The notes: generated by a model not told the origin, from the letters alone. 64,000 nt of DNA from PALSA-1003 sp963791945 (GCA_963791945.1 CAWBUD010000002.1:2232001-2296000); one strand, 5' to 3'. Positions 9,680 to 19,110 are shown, counted from the first letter of the stretch. Numbers and translations: made by a program.

Positions 9680-10127
9680 CGGTCAGGTTGTCGACGACGT
9701 TCTTGACACCCTCGGTCGACATCGCGATCTGCTTGGCGCGATCGCGCAGGTTATCCGAGGCAACGTTGCCGCTCAGGGTGACCGTGGCGTCCTTGGTGTC
9801 GACATCGATCGACAATGACTTCAGGCCGGGCTCGGCGAGGATCGCCGCCTTGACCTTGGCGGTGATGGCGGCGTCGTCTGCCACACCACCGATCTTTTCA
9901 GCGGCCGAGTTCGTCTTGTCCGGCGCCGTACTGGCCATCTTGTCGGACGAAGTCGTTCCCGGCGGGGTGTTTGTCGTTCCACTCGGTGGCGTCGTCTGAG
10001 CTTGCATGCTTCCCGGCGACGTATCGCGCTTGCCCAGCGTGTCGTTCGCGCCACGTTGCTCGCAGCCTACAGTCACGACGGCGGCCGCAGCCAGCGCGGC
10101 GACCAGCAATGCCGGCTTCATGTTCAT
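9666..10127 (-). CDS. BON-domain lipoprotein
   Basis: This is a 153-aa secreted protein. Residues 1-22 form a lipoprotein signal peptide with a plausible lipobox ending at Cys22 (VVTVGC). A low-complexity Thr/Ser/Pro linker follows (about 30-75), then one BON domain (about 85-152, with DDAAITAKVKAAIL, VTLSGNV and GVKNVVDNL). BON domains bind membranes or other envelope components; relatives include OsmY and DolP. A strong ribosome site (GAGGAG) precedes the ATG at 10127. An imperfect copy of the GTAGGA operator lies 111-129 bp upstream, suggesting shared control with the signalling island. Confidence 0.88.
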   Translation of the reverse strand: MNMKPALLVAALAAAAVVTVGCEQRGANDTLGKRDTSPGSMQAQTTPPSGTTNTPPGTTSSDKMASTAPDKTNSAAEKIGGVADDAAITAKVKAAILAEPGLKSLSIDVDTKDATVTLSGNVASDNLRDRAKQIAMSTEGVKNVVDNLTVKVS

Positions 10128-10237
10128 GTTGCACTCCTCAACAAGGTCCCTTCCCGTGTGACCGCGAGTGTGCGCCGCGCGCCGGACCGCGACTATCGGT
10201 TAGCCTCCGTTTCTCCTGTCGGAAGCACGGTCGAACC

Positions 10238-10256
10238 CGTCGGAATTCGTCCTACC
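10238..10256. promoter_or_regulatory. Imperfect GTAGGA-N5-TCCTAC operator-like site upstream of the BON lipoprotein
   Basis: CGTCGGA-ATTCG-TCCTACC matches 11 of 14 arm positions of the perfect palindrome at 5681, with the same 5-bp spacer. It is 111 bp upstream of the BON gene start. The rest of the 171-bp gap to maeB shows no other clear signal. Confidence 0.35.
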
Positions 10257-10298
10257 GCAATCGGCAAAGGCTTGAAACAGAGAAGGGTCGGAAAGCTT

Positions 10299-12596
10299 CT
10301 AGGGCAGCGCCCGTTGGCGCTCGACGTTCGCATCGACGGTGGTGAGCGCCGTCATGTTGACGATGCGCCGGACCGTGGCCGAGGGTGTCAGGATGTGTGC
10401 CGGTTTCGCCACGCCGAGCAGGATCGGCCCCAAGGTGACCCCGCTCCCCGCCGCCGCCTTGAGCAGGTTGAAGGCGATGTTCGCCGCGTCCAGGGTCGGC
10501 ATGATGAGCAGGTTTGCTTCCCCTTCGAGACGCGAGTTGGGGAACACCCGCTTGCGTACTTCCATCGACAACGCGGCGTCGCCGTGCATCTCGCCGTCGA
10601 CCTCGAGTCCGGGCTCCAGCTCGTTGATGAGGGCCAGCGCAGCCTGCATCTTGCGCGCCTGCGGATGCAGGCTCGAACCGAAGCTCGAGTGCGAAAGCAG
10701 CGCCGCCTTGGGCGTGATGCCGAAGCGGCGGATCTCTTCGGCGGCGAGCAGCGTGATTTCCGCGACCTGTTCGGGGGTCGGGTCGGCGTTGACATAGGTA
10801 TCTGCGATGAACACCGTGCGATCCGGCAGAAGGACCGCGTTCATTGCCGCGAGCGTCGTCACTCCGCGGCGCAGTCCGAGCACCTGCTCGACGTAGCGAA
10901 GATGCGACTCGTGGGTGCCGTAGGTGCCGCAGAGCATTCCGTCCGCGTCCCCCATATGGATCATCATCGCCCCGATGAGTGTCGGCCGTTGCCGCATCTC
11001 GAGCTTCGCGATCTGCTCCGTGACGCCACGCCGCCCGGCCAGCCGCAGATACTCGGTCCAGTAGGCGCGGTAGCGCGGATCGTCCTCCTGATCGACCATT
11101 TCTATCTGGGCCCCTCGCTTGAGGCGCAGCCCGTAACGCTCGATGCGTTGCTTGATGATCTCGGGTCGGCCTATCAGCACCGGCTTGGCCAGTCCCTCGT
11201 CGGCCACCACCTGGACCGCCCGCAACACGCGCTCGTCCTCACCTTCGGCGTAGACGATCCGTTTGGGCGATTTCTTCGCTCCCTCGAAGATCGGCTTCAT
11301 CAGCAGCCCGGAGTGATACACGAACTGCAGCAGCCGCTGGTGATACGCGTCGAAGTCGGCGATCGGTCGGGTCGCGACGCCGGATTCCATCGCCGCGCGC
11401 GCAACCGCCGGCGCGATCTTGATGATCAGCCGCGGATCGAACGGCTTCGGAATGATGTACTCGGGGCCGAACGTGACGTCGTCGACGCCGTAAGCCGCGG
11501 CCACTATATCCGACTGCTCGGCCATAGCCAGGTCGGCGATGGCGTTCACCGTCGCGAGCTTCATTGCCTCGTTGATCGTCGTCGCTCCGACGTCGAGCGC
11601 TCCGCGGAAGATGAACGGGAAACACAGGACGTTGTTCACCTGATTGGGAAAATCGGATCGGCCGGTGGCGATGACCGCGTCGGGCCGCGCCGCCTTCGCG
11701 ATGTCCGGCATGATCTCGGGCTCCGGATTCGCGAGCGCCAGGATCAGCGGCGCGGGCCCCATGCGCTTCACCATCTCGGGCTTGAGCACGCGGCCGGCGG
11801 AAAGGCCGAGGAAGATATCGGCTCCATCGATGATGTCGGCGAGCTTGCGTGCGGAGGTGTCCTGCGCGTAGCGCGCCTTGTTGTCGTCCATCTCCTCCCT
11901 GCGCCCGGTGTAGACGACGCCGGCGATGTCGGACACCCACATGTTCTCGCGCTTCACGCCGAGGCTCACCAGGATGTCGAGGCAGGCAAGCGCGGCGGCG
12001 CCCGCACCCGAGCAGACCAGCTTGACCTTCGAGATGTCCTTGCCGACGACGCGCAGACCGTTGCGCACCGCTGCGCCGACGATGATCGCCGTGCCGTGCT
12101 GATCGTCGTGGAAGACGGGGATCTTCATCCGCTCCCGGCACTTGCGCTCGACGTAGAAGCACTCCGGTGCCTTGATGTCTTCGAGATTCACGCCGCCGAA
12201 GGTCGGTTCGAGCGACACGATGATCTCGACCAGTTTCTGCGGATCGCGCTCGTTGACTTCGATATCGAAGCAATCGATGCCGGCGAACTTCTTGAACAGC
12301 ACCGCTTTGCCTTCCATCACCGGCTTGCTGGCGAGCGGACCGATCGCGCCTAAGCCCAGCACGGCCGTTCCGTTGGTGATGACGCCGATCAGGTTGCCGC
12401 GAGCCGTCAGGTTGCGAGCCTCGCCGGGATCCCGCACGATTTCGTTGCAGGCCGCGGCCACGCCGGGCGAGTAAGCCAGAGCAAGGTCGCGCTGAGTCTC
12501 GAGCTGCTTGGTCGGCAGGATCGAGATCTTGCCGGGGGGATGCGCCCGATGGTATTCGAGCGAGCTGCGGCTCAGGTCGTCGTCAGGCATGCCCAT
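10299..12596 (-). CDS. maeB: NADP-dependent malic enzyme (fusion with phosphotransacetylase-like domain)
   Basis: This enzyme oxidatively decarboxylates malate to pyruvate, making NADPH. The 765-aa protein has the MaeB layout: a malic enzyme part (about residues 1-425, starting ILPTKQLETQRDLALAYSPG, with GIDCFDIEVNE and the dinucleotide-binding CSGAGAAALA) fused to a phosphate-acetyltransferase-like part (about 430-765, with ANLLIMPTLDAANIAFNL near the end). In MaeB proteins the second part is regulatory, responding to acetyl-CoA. I chose the ATG at 12596 (MGMPDDDL), which has GAGGG just upstream; the ATG at 12590 is equally possible. The open frame extends further upstream but into the divergent ccmI promoter region. 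Confidence 0.94.
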   Translation of the reverse strand: MGMPDDDLSRSSLEYHRAHPPGKISILPTKQLETQRDLALAYSPGVAAACNEIVRDPGEARNLTARGNLIGVITNGTAVLGLGAIGPLASKPVMEGKAVLFKKFAGIDCFDIEVNERDPQKLVEIIVSLEPTFGGVNLEDIKAPECFYVERKCRERMKIPVFHDDQHGTAIIVGAAVRNGLRVVGKDISKVKLVCSGAGAAALACLDILVSLGVKRENMWVSDIAGVVYTGRREEMDDNKARYAQDTSARKLADIIDGADIFLGLSAGRVLKPEMVKRMGPAPLILALANPEPEIMPDIAKAARPDAVIATGRSDFPNQVNNVLCFPFIFRGALDVGATTINEAMKLATVNAIADLAMAEQSDIVAAAYGVDDVTFGPEYIIPKPFDPRLIIKIAPAVARAAMESGVATRPIADFDAYHQRLLQFVYHSGLLMKPIFEGAKKSPKRIVYAEGEDERVLRAVQVVADEGLAKPVLIGRPEIIKQRIERYGLRLKRGAQIEMVDQEDDPRYRAYWTEYLRLAGRRGVTEQIAKLEMRQRPTLIGAMMIHMGDADGMLCGTYGTHESHLRYVEQVLGLRRGVTTLAAMNAVLLPDRTVFIADTYVNADPTPEQVAEITLLAAEEIRRFGITPKAALLSHSSFGSSLHPQARKMQAALALINELEPGLEVDGEMHGDAALSMEVRKRVFPNSRLEGEANLLIMPTLDAANIAFNLLKAAAGSGVTLGPILLGVAKPAHILTPSATVRRIVNMTALTTVDANVERQRALP

Positions 12597-12743
12597 TGGC
12601 CCTCGCGTAGAGTTCGCGACCGGCCCGATAGCCGATCGGCGGGATCGACGCTCGCTTCCCCGGTCGAACGACCGATGTGCGGAGTAGTGTATCGGCCGGG
12701 CGGTCGTTTTGGAACCGCGTCCTACTCCAGCAGACCCGACCGC

Positions 12744-12749
12744 TATAAT
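12744..12749 (+). promoter_or_regulatory. Possible -10 box (TATAAT) for ccmI
   Basis: A perfect TATAAT in the context CGCTATAATGCCG lies 71 bp upstream of the ccmI ATG, in the 224-bp gap between maeB and ccmI. No convincing -35 box sits 16-18 bp upstream, so this is only a partial promoter match. Confidence 0.35.
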
Positions 12750-12820
12750 GCCGCTGCCGGTAAAGCGTCCTCTTCGCGACGGTGCGCCGTGCTCCGAGAA
12801 CGTACCGAGACATTCCGCCG

Positions 12821-14089
12821 ATGCTCTTCTTCTGGTCCCTGGCGACGCTGCTGGTCGCGGTAACTCTCGCGCTCCTCCTGCTGCCGTTGCTGCGGCGGCG
12901 GCGTCAGTCGGCCGACGCGCCCGACCCGGACGCCGCGGCGACCGCGGTGTATCGCGATCAGAAGCAGGCACTCGACGCTGAATATGCAGACGGCGTGATC
13001 AGCGCCAAGGAACGCGAAGCCGCCGTGGCCGAGCTGTCCCACCGCCTTGGCGAAGAGGTCGGCCGGCAGGGCGAACGCGCGGCCCCCGCATTCCAGCGTC
13101 GATCGGCATGGATCCTCGCGGCGGTCCTGCTGGTCCTGATCCCCTCCGCCGCGGTCGTACTTTACGCGCGCCTCGGCAAGCCCGAGGCGATAGCCCCTGA
13201 GGCGACCGAGCGAACGGCGCACGAGATGTCCGACAGCCAGGTCAACGCCCTGGTCGAGACGCTCGCGCAGCGACTCAAGAGCCGACCGGACGACGCCGAA
13301 GGATGGGTGCTGCTCGCCCGTTCGTATCACGCGCTGGGGCGGTTCGCCGAGGCTGCGGAGGCTTACGCGCACGCCACGGCGCTCGTGCCGAACGACGCTG
13401 CTCTTCTCGCCGACTACGCCGACGTGCTGGCGGTGACGCAGGGCCGGCGCCTCGAGGGCAAGCCGGCCGAGCTTGCCGCTCGCGCGCTCGCGATCGATCC
13501 GAATCACAGGAAGGCGCTGGCGCTTTCGGCGACGGCAGCCATGGAAGCGCGAGACTTCGATGGCGCGATTGCGCTCTGGCAACGGTTGCGCGCGCAGTTT
13601 CCGGAAGGGTCGGACGACGCCAAGCAGGTCAGCTCGATCATCGCCGAGGTCGAAGGCATGAAGAGCGGGCGCGGCGGGACGGCCGCTTCGGCGTCCGGGA
13701 CTCGCGAGCTCGCCGCCGCGGCCACGCCCGCCGCGGGCGCGCCCGGGCCAACCATTGCCGGGCGGGTCGATGTGAGTTCTGCGCTGGCCCCGAAGGTGGC
13801 ATTGACCGATACCGTATTCATCTTCGCACGGGCTGCGGAAGGCCCGCGGATGCCGCTCGCGGTCTTACGTGTTCCAGCGAAGCAGCTGCCCATGGACTAC
13901 CGGCTCGACGACAGCATGGGGATGGCTGCTGGAGCGAAGCTCTCGGGCGCTGCGTCGGTGGTGGTCGAAGCGCGGATTTCCAAGAGCGGCAATGCGATTC
14001 CGCAGGCTGGAGACCTTTCGGGCAAAAGCGGACCCGTCAAGCCCGGCGCGTCCGGGGTCAACATTACAATCGACCAGGTTGTGCCGTAA
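12821..14089 (+). CDS. ccmI: Cytochrome c biogenesis protein CcmI (TPR apocytochrome chaperone)
   Basis: CcmI binds the C-terminus of apocytochrome c and delivers it to the CcmF/CcmH haem ligation complex at the inner membrane. The 422-aa protein has transmembrane helix 1 at about 3-23, a cytoplasmic heptad-rich loop, helix 2 at about 96-117, then periplasmic TPR repeats (about 150-290, including AEGWVLLARSYHALGRF). A C-terminal beta domain follows (about 325-420, with TDTVFIFARA and PLAVLRVPAK). I chose the ATG at 12821 because the hydrophobic N-terminus starts there. In most ccm operons ccmI follows ccmH; here it leads the cluster, 306 bp ahead of ccmA. Either a gene rearrangement or an independent promoter explains the placement. 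Confidence 0.92.
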   Translation: MLFFWSLATLLVAVTLALLLLPLLRRRRQSADAPDPDAAATAVYRDQKQALDAEYADGVISAKEREAAVAELSHRLGEEVGRQGERAAPAFQRRSAWILAAVLLVLIPSAAVVLYARLGKPEAIAPEATERTAHEMSDSQVNALVETLAQRLKSRPDDAEGWVLLARSYHALGRFAEAAEAYAHATALVPNDAALLADYADVLAVTQGRRLEGKPAELAARALAIDPNHRKALALSATAAMEARDFDGAIALWQRLRAQFPEGSDDAKQVSSIIAEVEGMKSGRGGTAASASGTRELAAAATPAAGAPGPTIAGRVDVSSALAPKVALTDTVFIFARAAEGPRMPLAVLRVPAKQLPMDYRLDDSMGMAAGAKLSGAASVVVEARISKSGNAIPQAGDLSGKSGPVKPGASGVNITIDQVVP

Positions 14090-14395
14090 CTACATCGAAC
14101 CGAATAGGCGTGATTGAGCGTCGCATCGGGCAACGGCGATTGCGGACGGATACCTGAGAGCTGCGCCTGCGACCACGTGGCCGCGCAGCAAAGGCTCAAT
14201 GCGACGATGCGCGCCAGGAGCGTTGGACGCAGCGCGCTAGCGCCGGGCGTAGCGAGGAGGCGTCGGACTGAGGACATCAGGTTGGGCGCCAGGGAAGCGT
14301 GCCGAACATCAGCACATCCCAGGTGGTGTCGCGCCCGCGGTTTCCGGCTTCGCTTTGGCTATAATCCGCGCTGGCCAGCGCGAGGAGGGCTCCCG
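14090..14395 (+). other. 306-bp spacer between ccmI and ccmA with TATAAT box
   Basis: No convincing gene is seen here. A perfect TATAAT lies at 14360-14365 (context GGCTATAATCC), about 30 bp upstream of ccmA, without a good -35. A minus-strand frame from 14277 begins with a signal-peptide-like stretch but runs into ccmI antisense and is not accepted as a gene. A GAGGAGGG ribosome site precedes the ccmA start. Confidence 0.4.
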
Positions 14396-15010
14396 ATGCT
14401 GCAAACGCAGAATCTCGCCGCGCGCCGTGGCGAGGTCCTTCTGTTCTCCGACCTGAGCTTTTCCCTCGCGCCCGGTACGGCGCTGGTGATCGGCGGCCCG
14501 AACGGAAGCGGCAAGACAACGTTGCTGCGGATACTGGCCGGCCTGACGATTCCGGCCGAAGGCACGCTGACCTGGCGCGGCAACCGGTTGCGTGCCTTCG
14601 ATCCGTTGCTCCGCGCCGAAGCGCTTTTTATCGGCGACGTGCCGGCGCTCAAGGACGAGCTCACCGCGCTCGAGAATCTGGCGTCGCTCGCCAGCCTGCA
14701 CGGCGCGGAGGCGAGCCTTGACAGGCTGCGAGACGCTCTGGCCGCGTGGTCGGTGTCGCGTCAGCGGTCCCTGCCCGCCCGCGTGCTCTCCCAGGGCCAG
14801 CGTCGGCGGGTCGGTCTGGCGAGGCTGCACCTGGTAGCCCGGCCGCTGTGGCTCCTCGACGAGCCTGCCACCGCGCTCGACGATGCCGGCGTCGCGGCCC
14901 TATGCAGCGCGGTCGCAACGCACCTCGACGGCGGCGGCGTGGCCGTGATCGCGACCCACCAGGAGCTCGCGCTGCCGTCCGGGGCGAGCCGATCGTTGCG
15001 CCTTACGTGA
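14396..15010 (+). CDS. ccmA: Haem exporter ATP-binding protein CcmA
   Basis: CcmA is the ATPase of the CcmABCD complex, which releases haem-loaded CcmE for cytochrome c maturation. The 204-aa length is normal for the family. Walker A is GGPNGSGKTT (33-42), the ABC signature is LSQGQRRRVGLARL, and Walker B is LWLLDEP. I chose the ATG at 14396, with a strong GAGGAGG ribosome site upstream, rather than the longer open frame. The stop overlaps the GTG start of ccmB. Confidence 0.95.
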   Translation: MLQTQNLAARRGEVLLFSDLSFSLAPGTALVIGGPNGSGKTTLLRILAGLTIPAEGTLTWRGNRLRAFDPLLRAEALFIGDVPALKDELTALENLASLASLHGAEASLDRLRDALAAWSVSRQRSLPARVLSQGQRRRVGLARLHLVARPLWLLDEPATALDDAGVAALCSAVATHLDGGGVAVIATHQELALPSGASRSLRLT

Positions 15011-15705
15011 ACCCGCGGGAATCGTCATCCGCCGGCGCCTGGCCGGGCGTTGTCTGGGCGCTCGAGCGCGACGCGCGCCTCGCGCTCCGCTCCAAGGCCG
15101 AGCTCGGCGTTCAGCTTCTCTTCTACGTCATCGTCGTGACGCTGTTCCCGCTGGGCGTAGGGGCCGAGCCCGCCCTCCTGCGCGCGCTTGGCCCGGGCGT
15201 GCTGTGGGTCGCCGCGCTCCTCGCCTCGCTGCTGTCTCTGCCGCGCCTCTTCGCCAGCGACTTCGCCGACGGAACGCTGGAACAGATCGCGCTGTCACCC
15301 TACCCTCTGCCGGCTCTCATCTCGGGTAAAATACTGGCCCATTGGCTGACCACGGGCGCGCCGCTTGCGATTCTCTCGCCGCTCCTTGCACTGCAGTTCG
15401 GGTTGGACTGGAGCGAGTCCGCAGCACTGCTTGCGGGACTCCTGCTGGGGACCCCGACCCTGTCGCTGCTCGGTGCGGTTGGCGCCGCGCTGACGTTGGG
15501 ACTACCGCGCGGGGGCGCGTTGCTGGCGCTTCTGATTCTCCCGCTCTACGTTCCCATCCTCATCTTCGGCGCCGGCGCGGTCGGGGCGACGCATGCGGGC
15601 CTCGGAGCCGGCGGCGAATTCTCCGTCCTCGGTGCAGCGCTGCTGGTTTCGGCCGTCGGCGCGCCGGCAGCGTGCGCGGCGGCGGTACGTATCGCCCTGG
15701 ACTAG
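15007..15705 (+). CDS. ccmB: Haem exporter membrane protein CcmB
   Basis: CcmB is the permease subunit of the CcmABCD haem-handling ABC complex. The 232-aa protein has a short N-terminal tail, the family segment ALERDARLALRSKAELG, and about six transmembrane helices ending near AVRIALD. LPRLFASDFADGTLEQI is the usual conserved loop. I chose GTG at 15007, which overlaps the ccmA stop (GTGA), because it gives normal family length; the open frame upstream lies inside ccmA. Confidence 0.92.
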   Translation: MNPRESSSAGAWPGVVWALERDARLALRSKAELGVQLLFYVIVVTLFPLGVGAEPALLRALGPGVLWVAALLASLLSLPRLFASDFADGTLEQIALSPYPLPALISGKILAHWLTTGAPLAILSPLLALQFGLDWSESAALLAGLLLGTPTLSLLGAVGAALTLGLPRGGALLALLILPLYVPILIFGAGAVGATHAGLGAGGEFSVLGAALLVSAVGAPAACAAAVRIALD

Positions 15706-15740
15706 CACTGGCAGCCTGACTTGGCCTGCAGGACACGACC

Positions 15741-16484
15741 TTGACTTCGATCAACTGGTTCCGGTACGCATCCCCCGTATCATTCTTTCCGCTGGCTCGG
15801 CGGTTGGCGCGAGGCTTCGGGATCGCGGCGGCACTGCTTGCAGCCGTGGGGCTGTGGCTGGGCCTGATCGTGGCGCCCACCGATGCGCAGCAGGGCGACG
15901 CCTACCGGGTCATTTTCATTCACGTGCCGGCTGCGTGGATGTCGATGTTCCTCTATGCGGTCATGGCAGCCTGGTGCGCGGTATCGCTGGCGCTCAATGC
16001 GCGGCTCTCGGCGATGATGGCCCAGGCGCTGGCGCCTACGGGCGCGCTGTTCACGGCGATCGCCCTGTGGACCGGCGCGCTCTGGGGCCGCCCTGCCTGG
16101 GGCACGTATTGGGCGTGGGACGCCCGCATGACTTCGGAGCTGATCCTCTTGTTCCTGTATTTCGGCTACATGGCACTGCGCCACGCGATCGACGACTCTC
16201 GGCGAGCCGATCGCGCGAGCGCAGTGCTGGCTCTCGTCGGCGTCGTCAACCTGCCGATCATCTACTTCTCCGTGAAGTGGTGGAACACGCTGCATCAGGG
16301 CGCGAGCGTGAGCCTCACCGCGGCTCCCAGGATGGCGGCGATCATGCTCACCGCCATGCTGGTGATGGCTTTCGCCGCCTGGTTCTATGCGATCGCCGTA
16401 ACGCTTACCCGCGTACGTGCGATCATCCTCGAACGCGAAAGGCATGCGGCGTGGGCGGGCAATCTCGCGGGAGCGGTCCGATGA
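15741..16484 (+). CDS. ccmC: Haem transporter CcmC (haem-handling protein)
   Basis: CcmC is an inner-membrane protein that loads haem onto CcmE. The 247-aa sequence has six hydrophobic helices and the periplasmic tryptophan-rich WWD-type motif (WGTYWAWDARMTSELILL). His residues flank it in IFIHVPAAWMSM and KWWNTLHQGAS. The start is an unusual TTG at 15741, with AGGA about 7 bp upstream; the next in-frame ATG would remove the first helix. The stop overlaps the ccmD start by 4 bp. Confidence 0.93.
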   Translation: MTSINWFRYASPVSFFPLARRLARGFGIAAALLAAVGLWLGLIVAPTDAQQGDAYRVIFIHVPAAWMSMFLYAVMAAWCAVSLALNARLSAMMAQALAPTGALFTAIALWTGALWGRPAWGTYWAWDARMTSELILLFLYFGYMALRHAIDDSRRADRASAVLALVGVVNLPIIYFSVKWWNTLHQGASVSLTAAPRMAAIMLTAMLVMAFAAWFYAIAVTLTRVRAIILERERHAAWAGNLAGAVR

Positions 16485-16633
16485 GCGAGTTCTTGGCGAT
16501 GGGCGGCTATGGTTTCTACGTGTGGGGAGCCTACGGGGTGACCGCGCTGCTCCTTGCCCTGGAGATCGCCGCGGTGCGCGCTCGACTGAAGAACGCGCGC
16601 CGGGCCGCGCGGAGCGTCGAGGACGAACGATGA
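16481..16633 (+). CDS. ccmD: Haem exporter small subunit CcmD
   Basis: CcmD is a 50-aa single-pass membrane peptide needed for release of holo-CcmE. It begins MSEFLAMGGYGFYVWGAYG, a typical CcmD start, followed by one helix (about 18-34) and a basic Arg/Lys-rich cytoplasmic tail. It overlaps ccmC and ccmE by ATGA junctions on both sides, so the three are translationally coupled. Confidence 0.9.
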   Translation: MSEFLAMGGYGFYVWGAYGVTALLLALEIAAVRARLKNARRAARSVEDER

Positions 16634-17100
16634 AGCCTCGCACGCGGCGGATCGGCTGGATCGTCGCCGGGCTCGCGGTGCTCGGCGTCGCCGTGGCCCT
16701 GGTGCTCAACGCCTTCCGCTCGAATCTCGTCTTCTTCTTCACCCCGACCCAGGTCGCGGCGCACGAAGCGCCACAGGGACGCGCGTTTCGAATCGGCGGT
16801 CTGGTCGAGGCGGGGAGCCTCCGCCGCGACCCGAACAGCCTGACGGTGCATTTTCGCGTCACCGACACCGCGAAGACGATCTCGGTGGCTTACACCGGGA
16901 TGCTTCCGGACCTCTTCAAGGAGGGCAAGGGCGTCGTCGCGCAGGGAACATTGGCCTCCGACGGTTCGTTCCACGCCACCGAGGTGCTCGCCAAGCACGA
17001 CGAGAACTATATGCCGCCCGCCGCCGCCGACGCGTTGAAGAAAGCGCACGAGGCGATGTCCACCCGGACGCTCGCCACCTCCCAGGCCTCCGGCAAATGA
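16630..17100 (+). CDS. ccmE: Cytochrome c-type biogenesis haem chaperone CcmE
   Basis: CcmE carries haem covalently on a histidine in the periplasm and hands it to the CcmFH ligase. The 156-aa protein has an N-terminal anchor (about 8-28), the OB-fold core with RIGGLVEAGS, and the haem-binding His123 and Tyr127 in LAKHDENYMP. The start overlaps the ccmD stop and the stop overlaps the ccmF start. Confidence 0.95.
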   Translation: MKPRTRRIGWIVAGLAVLGVAVALVLNAFRSNLVFFFTPTQVAAHEAPQGRAFRIGGLVEAGSLRRDPNSLTVHFRVTDTAKTISVAYTGMLPDLFKEGKGVVAQGTLASDGSFHATEVLAKHDENYMPPAAADALKKAHEAMSTRTLATSQASGK

Positions 17101-19100
17101 TTCCCGAACTCGGCCATTTCGCGTTGATCCTCGCGCTGCTCGTCGCGATCGCCCAGGGCACGCTGCCGCTCGTCGGCGCCGCGCTCTCGGAGCCGCGGCT
17201 GATGGCGCTGGCGCGGCCTGCCGCGCGCGCGCAATTCCTGCTGGTCGCCAGCGCGTTCGCCTGCCTAGCCATTTCGTTCGTGAGCAACGACTTCTCTGTC
17301 GTCAACGTGGCGACCAATTCGAATTCCGAGCTGCCCGTGCACTATCGCTTCGCGGCAACCTGGGGATCGCACGAAGGGTCGCTCCTTCTGTGGACGCTGA
17401 TGCTCGCCGGATGGACGCTGGCGGTCAGCATTTTTTCCCGCCATCTTCCCCCGGCGCTGCTCGCGCGCGTGATCGCGGTCATGGGACTCGTCAGCGTGGG
17501 CTTCCTCGCCTTCCTGCTGTTCACCTCCAATCCGTTCGAGCGCCTCGTTCCGGCCGCGCCCGAAGGTCGCGACCTCAACCCGCTGCTGCAAGACCCCGGC
17601 ATGGTGATCCATCCGCCCATGCTCTACATGGGGTACGTCGGATTCTCGGTCGCGTTCGCCTTCGCCATCGCCGCGCTCCTCGGCGGTCGCCTCGACGCGA
17701 CCTGGGCGCGATGGTCGCGGCCGTGGACCACGGTGGCGTGGGCGTTCCTCACGATCGGCATCGCACTCGGCAGCGGCTGGGCGTACTACACGCTCGGCTG
17801 GGGCGGATGGTGGTTCTGGGATCCGGTCGAGAACGCCTCGTTCATGCCCTGGCTCACCGGCACCGCCCTCATTCATTCGCTCGCGGTCACCGAGAAACGC
17901 GGCGCGTTCAAGAGCTGGACCGTGCTGCTCGCGATCGTCGCGTTTTCGCTGTCCCTGGTGGGAACGTTCCTCGTTCGCTCCGGGGTGCTCACGTCCGTGC
18001 ACGCTTTCGCGACCGACCCGGCTCGCGGCGTATTCATTCTCGGTTTCCTGGCGATCGTGATCGGGGGTTCGCTCGCGCTGTTCGCTTATCGCGCCGGCAA
18101 GGTCGGTCTCGGCGGACCGTTCGGCATGGTCTCGCGAGAATCGATGCTGCTCGCGAACAACATCCTGCTGATCGTCGCGATGGCGAGCGTGCTGCTCGGC
18201 ACGCTCTACCCGCTGTTCCTCGATGCGCTCGACCTCGGCAAGATCTCCGTCGGGCCGCCCTACTTCGACGCGGTGTTCTATCCACTCATGGCGCCGGCAT
18301 TGTTCCTGATGGCCGTCGGGCCGCTGGCCCGCTGGAGCCGCGCTCCGGTACCCGAGCTGTGGACGCGACTGAAGTGGGCTCTCGGCATCGCGATCGTTTG
18401 CGCACTGTTCGTGCCGGTCATCATGGGTCGCTGGTCGCCGCTCGTGTCTCTCGGGCTTTTCCTGGCATTCTGGATCTTCGCGAGCACGGCCGAGACGCTG
18501 CGCGTACGTTTCTCGGGATCTTCGCGACGCGGGATCGAGAAACTCACTGCGAACTCGGCGTCGTACTACGGCATGCTGCTCGCTCACCTGGGGATCGGCG
18601 TGTTCGTCGTCGGCGTGACGCTGGTCAAGGGTTACGAGATCGAGCGCGACGTCCGACTCGAGCCCGGCGAGAGCGTAACGGTCGGCGGCTACGATTTCCG
18701 CTTCGGTGGCGTGGTTCCCGGTCCGGGGCCCAACTATCGCGCTCTCACCGGAACCGTCGACGTCGTCAAGGACGGGCTCGTGGTGGAGACGCTCAAGCCC
18801 GAGAAGCGCATCTACAACGCGTCGGGCCAGACCATGACCATCGCGGCGATCCACGTCGGCTTGCTGGGCGATCGCTACGTTTCCCTGGGCGAGCCGGTCG
18901 GCGCGGGCGGCGCGGAGAACGTCGCCGGCGCGTGGGCGGTGCGCATCTACATCAAGCCGTTCATCGATTGGATCTGGGCCGGAGCATTCCTGATGGCGCT
19001 CGGGGGCCTCATGGCGGTGTCGGATCGGCGCTATCGCCTCGCGGTTCGCCGCAAGGTCGGCGCGGTCTGGACGCAAGTGCGCGGGGCGGCCGCGGATTGA
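17097..19100 (+). CDS. ccmF: Haem lyase subunit CcmF
   Basis: CcmF is the large membrane subunit of the cytochrome c haem lyase. The 667-aa protein has about 15 transmembrane segments. The periplasmic tryptophan-rich motif GWGGWWFWDPVENASFMPWL is intact, and conserved His residues appear in WGSHEGSLLLW, MVIHPPMLY and TALIHSLAVTEKRG. Length and motifs are normal. It starts at the ATG at 17097, overlapping the ccmE stop. Confidence 0.96.
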   Translation: MIPELGHFALILALLVAIAQGTLPLVGAALSEPRLMALARPAARAQFLLVASAFACLAISFVSNDFSVVNVATNSNSELPVHYRFAATWGSHEGSLLLWTLMLAGWTLAVSIFSRHLPPALLARVIAVMGLVSVGFLAFLLFTSNPFERLVPAAPEGRDLNPLLQDPGMVIHPPMLYMGYVGFSVAFAFAIAALLGGRLDATWARWSRPWTTVAWAFLTIGIALGSGWAYYTLGWGGWWFWDPVENASFMPWLTGTALIHSLAVTEKRGAFKSWTVLLAIVAFSLSLVGTFLVRSGVLTSVHAFATDPARGVFILGFLAIVIGGSLALFAYRAGKVGLGGPFGMVSRESMLLANNILLIVAMASVLLGTLYPLFLDALDLGKISVGPPYFDAVFYPLMAPALFLMAVGPLARWSRAPVPELWTRLKWALGIAIVCALFVPVIMGRWSPLVSLGLFLAFWIFASTAETLRVRFSGSSRRGIEKLTANSASYYGMLLAHLGIGVFVVGVTLVKGYEIERDVRLEPGESVTVGGYDFRFGGVVPGPGPNYRALTGTVDVVKDGLVVETLKPEKRIYNASGQTMTIAAIHVGLLGDRYVSLGEPVGAGGAENVAGAWAVRIYIKPFIDWIWAGAFLMALGGLMAVSDRRYRLAVRRKVGAVWTQVRGAAAD

Positions 19101-19110
19101 CCGTTGCACC

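Noticed and set aside
12597..12971. Upstream 125-codon extension of maeB
   Set aside because: It overlaps the divergent ccmI start and promoter region and lacks similarity to malic enzymes; a ribosome site precedes the ATG at 12596.
13897..14277. Minus-strand frame starting with a signal-peptide-like stretch (LLARIVALSLCCAATWSQA)
   Set aside because: Half of it is antisense to ccmI, no family is recognised and no ribosome site is evident. A decayed gene fragment is possible but unsupported.
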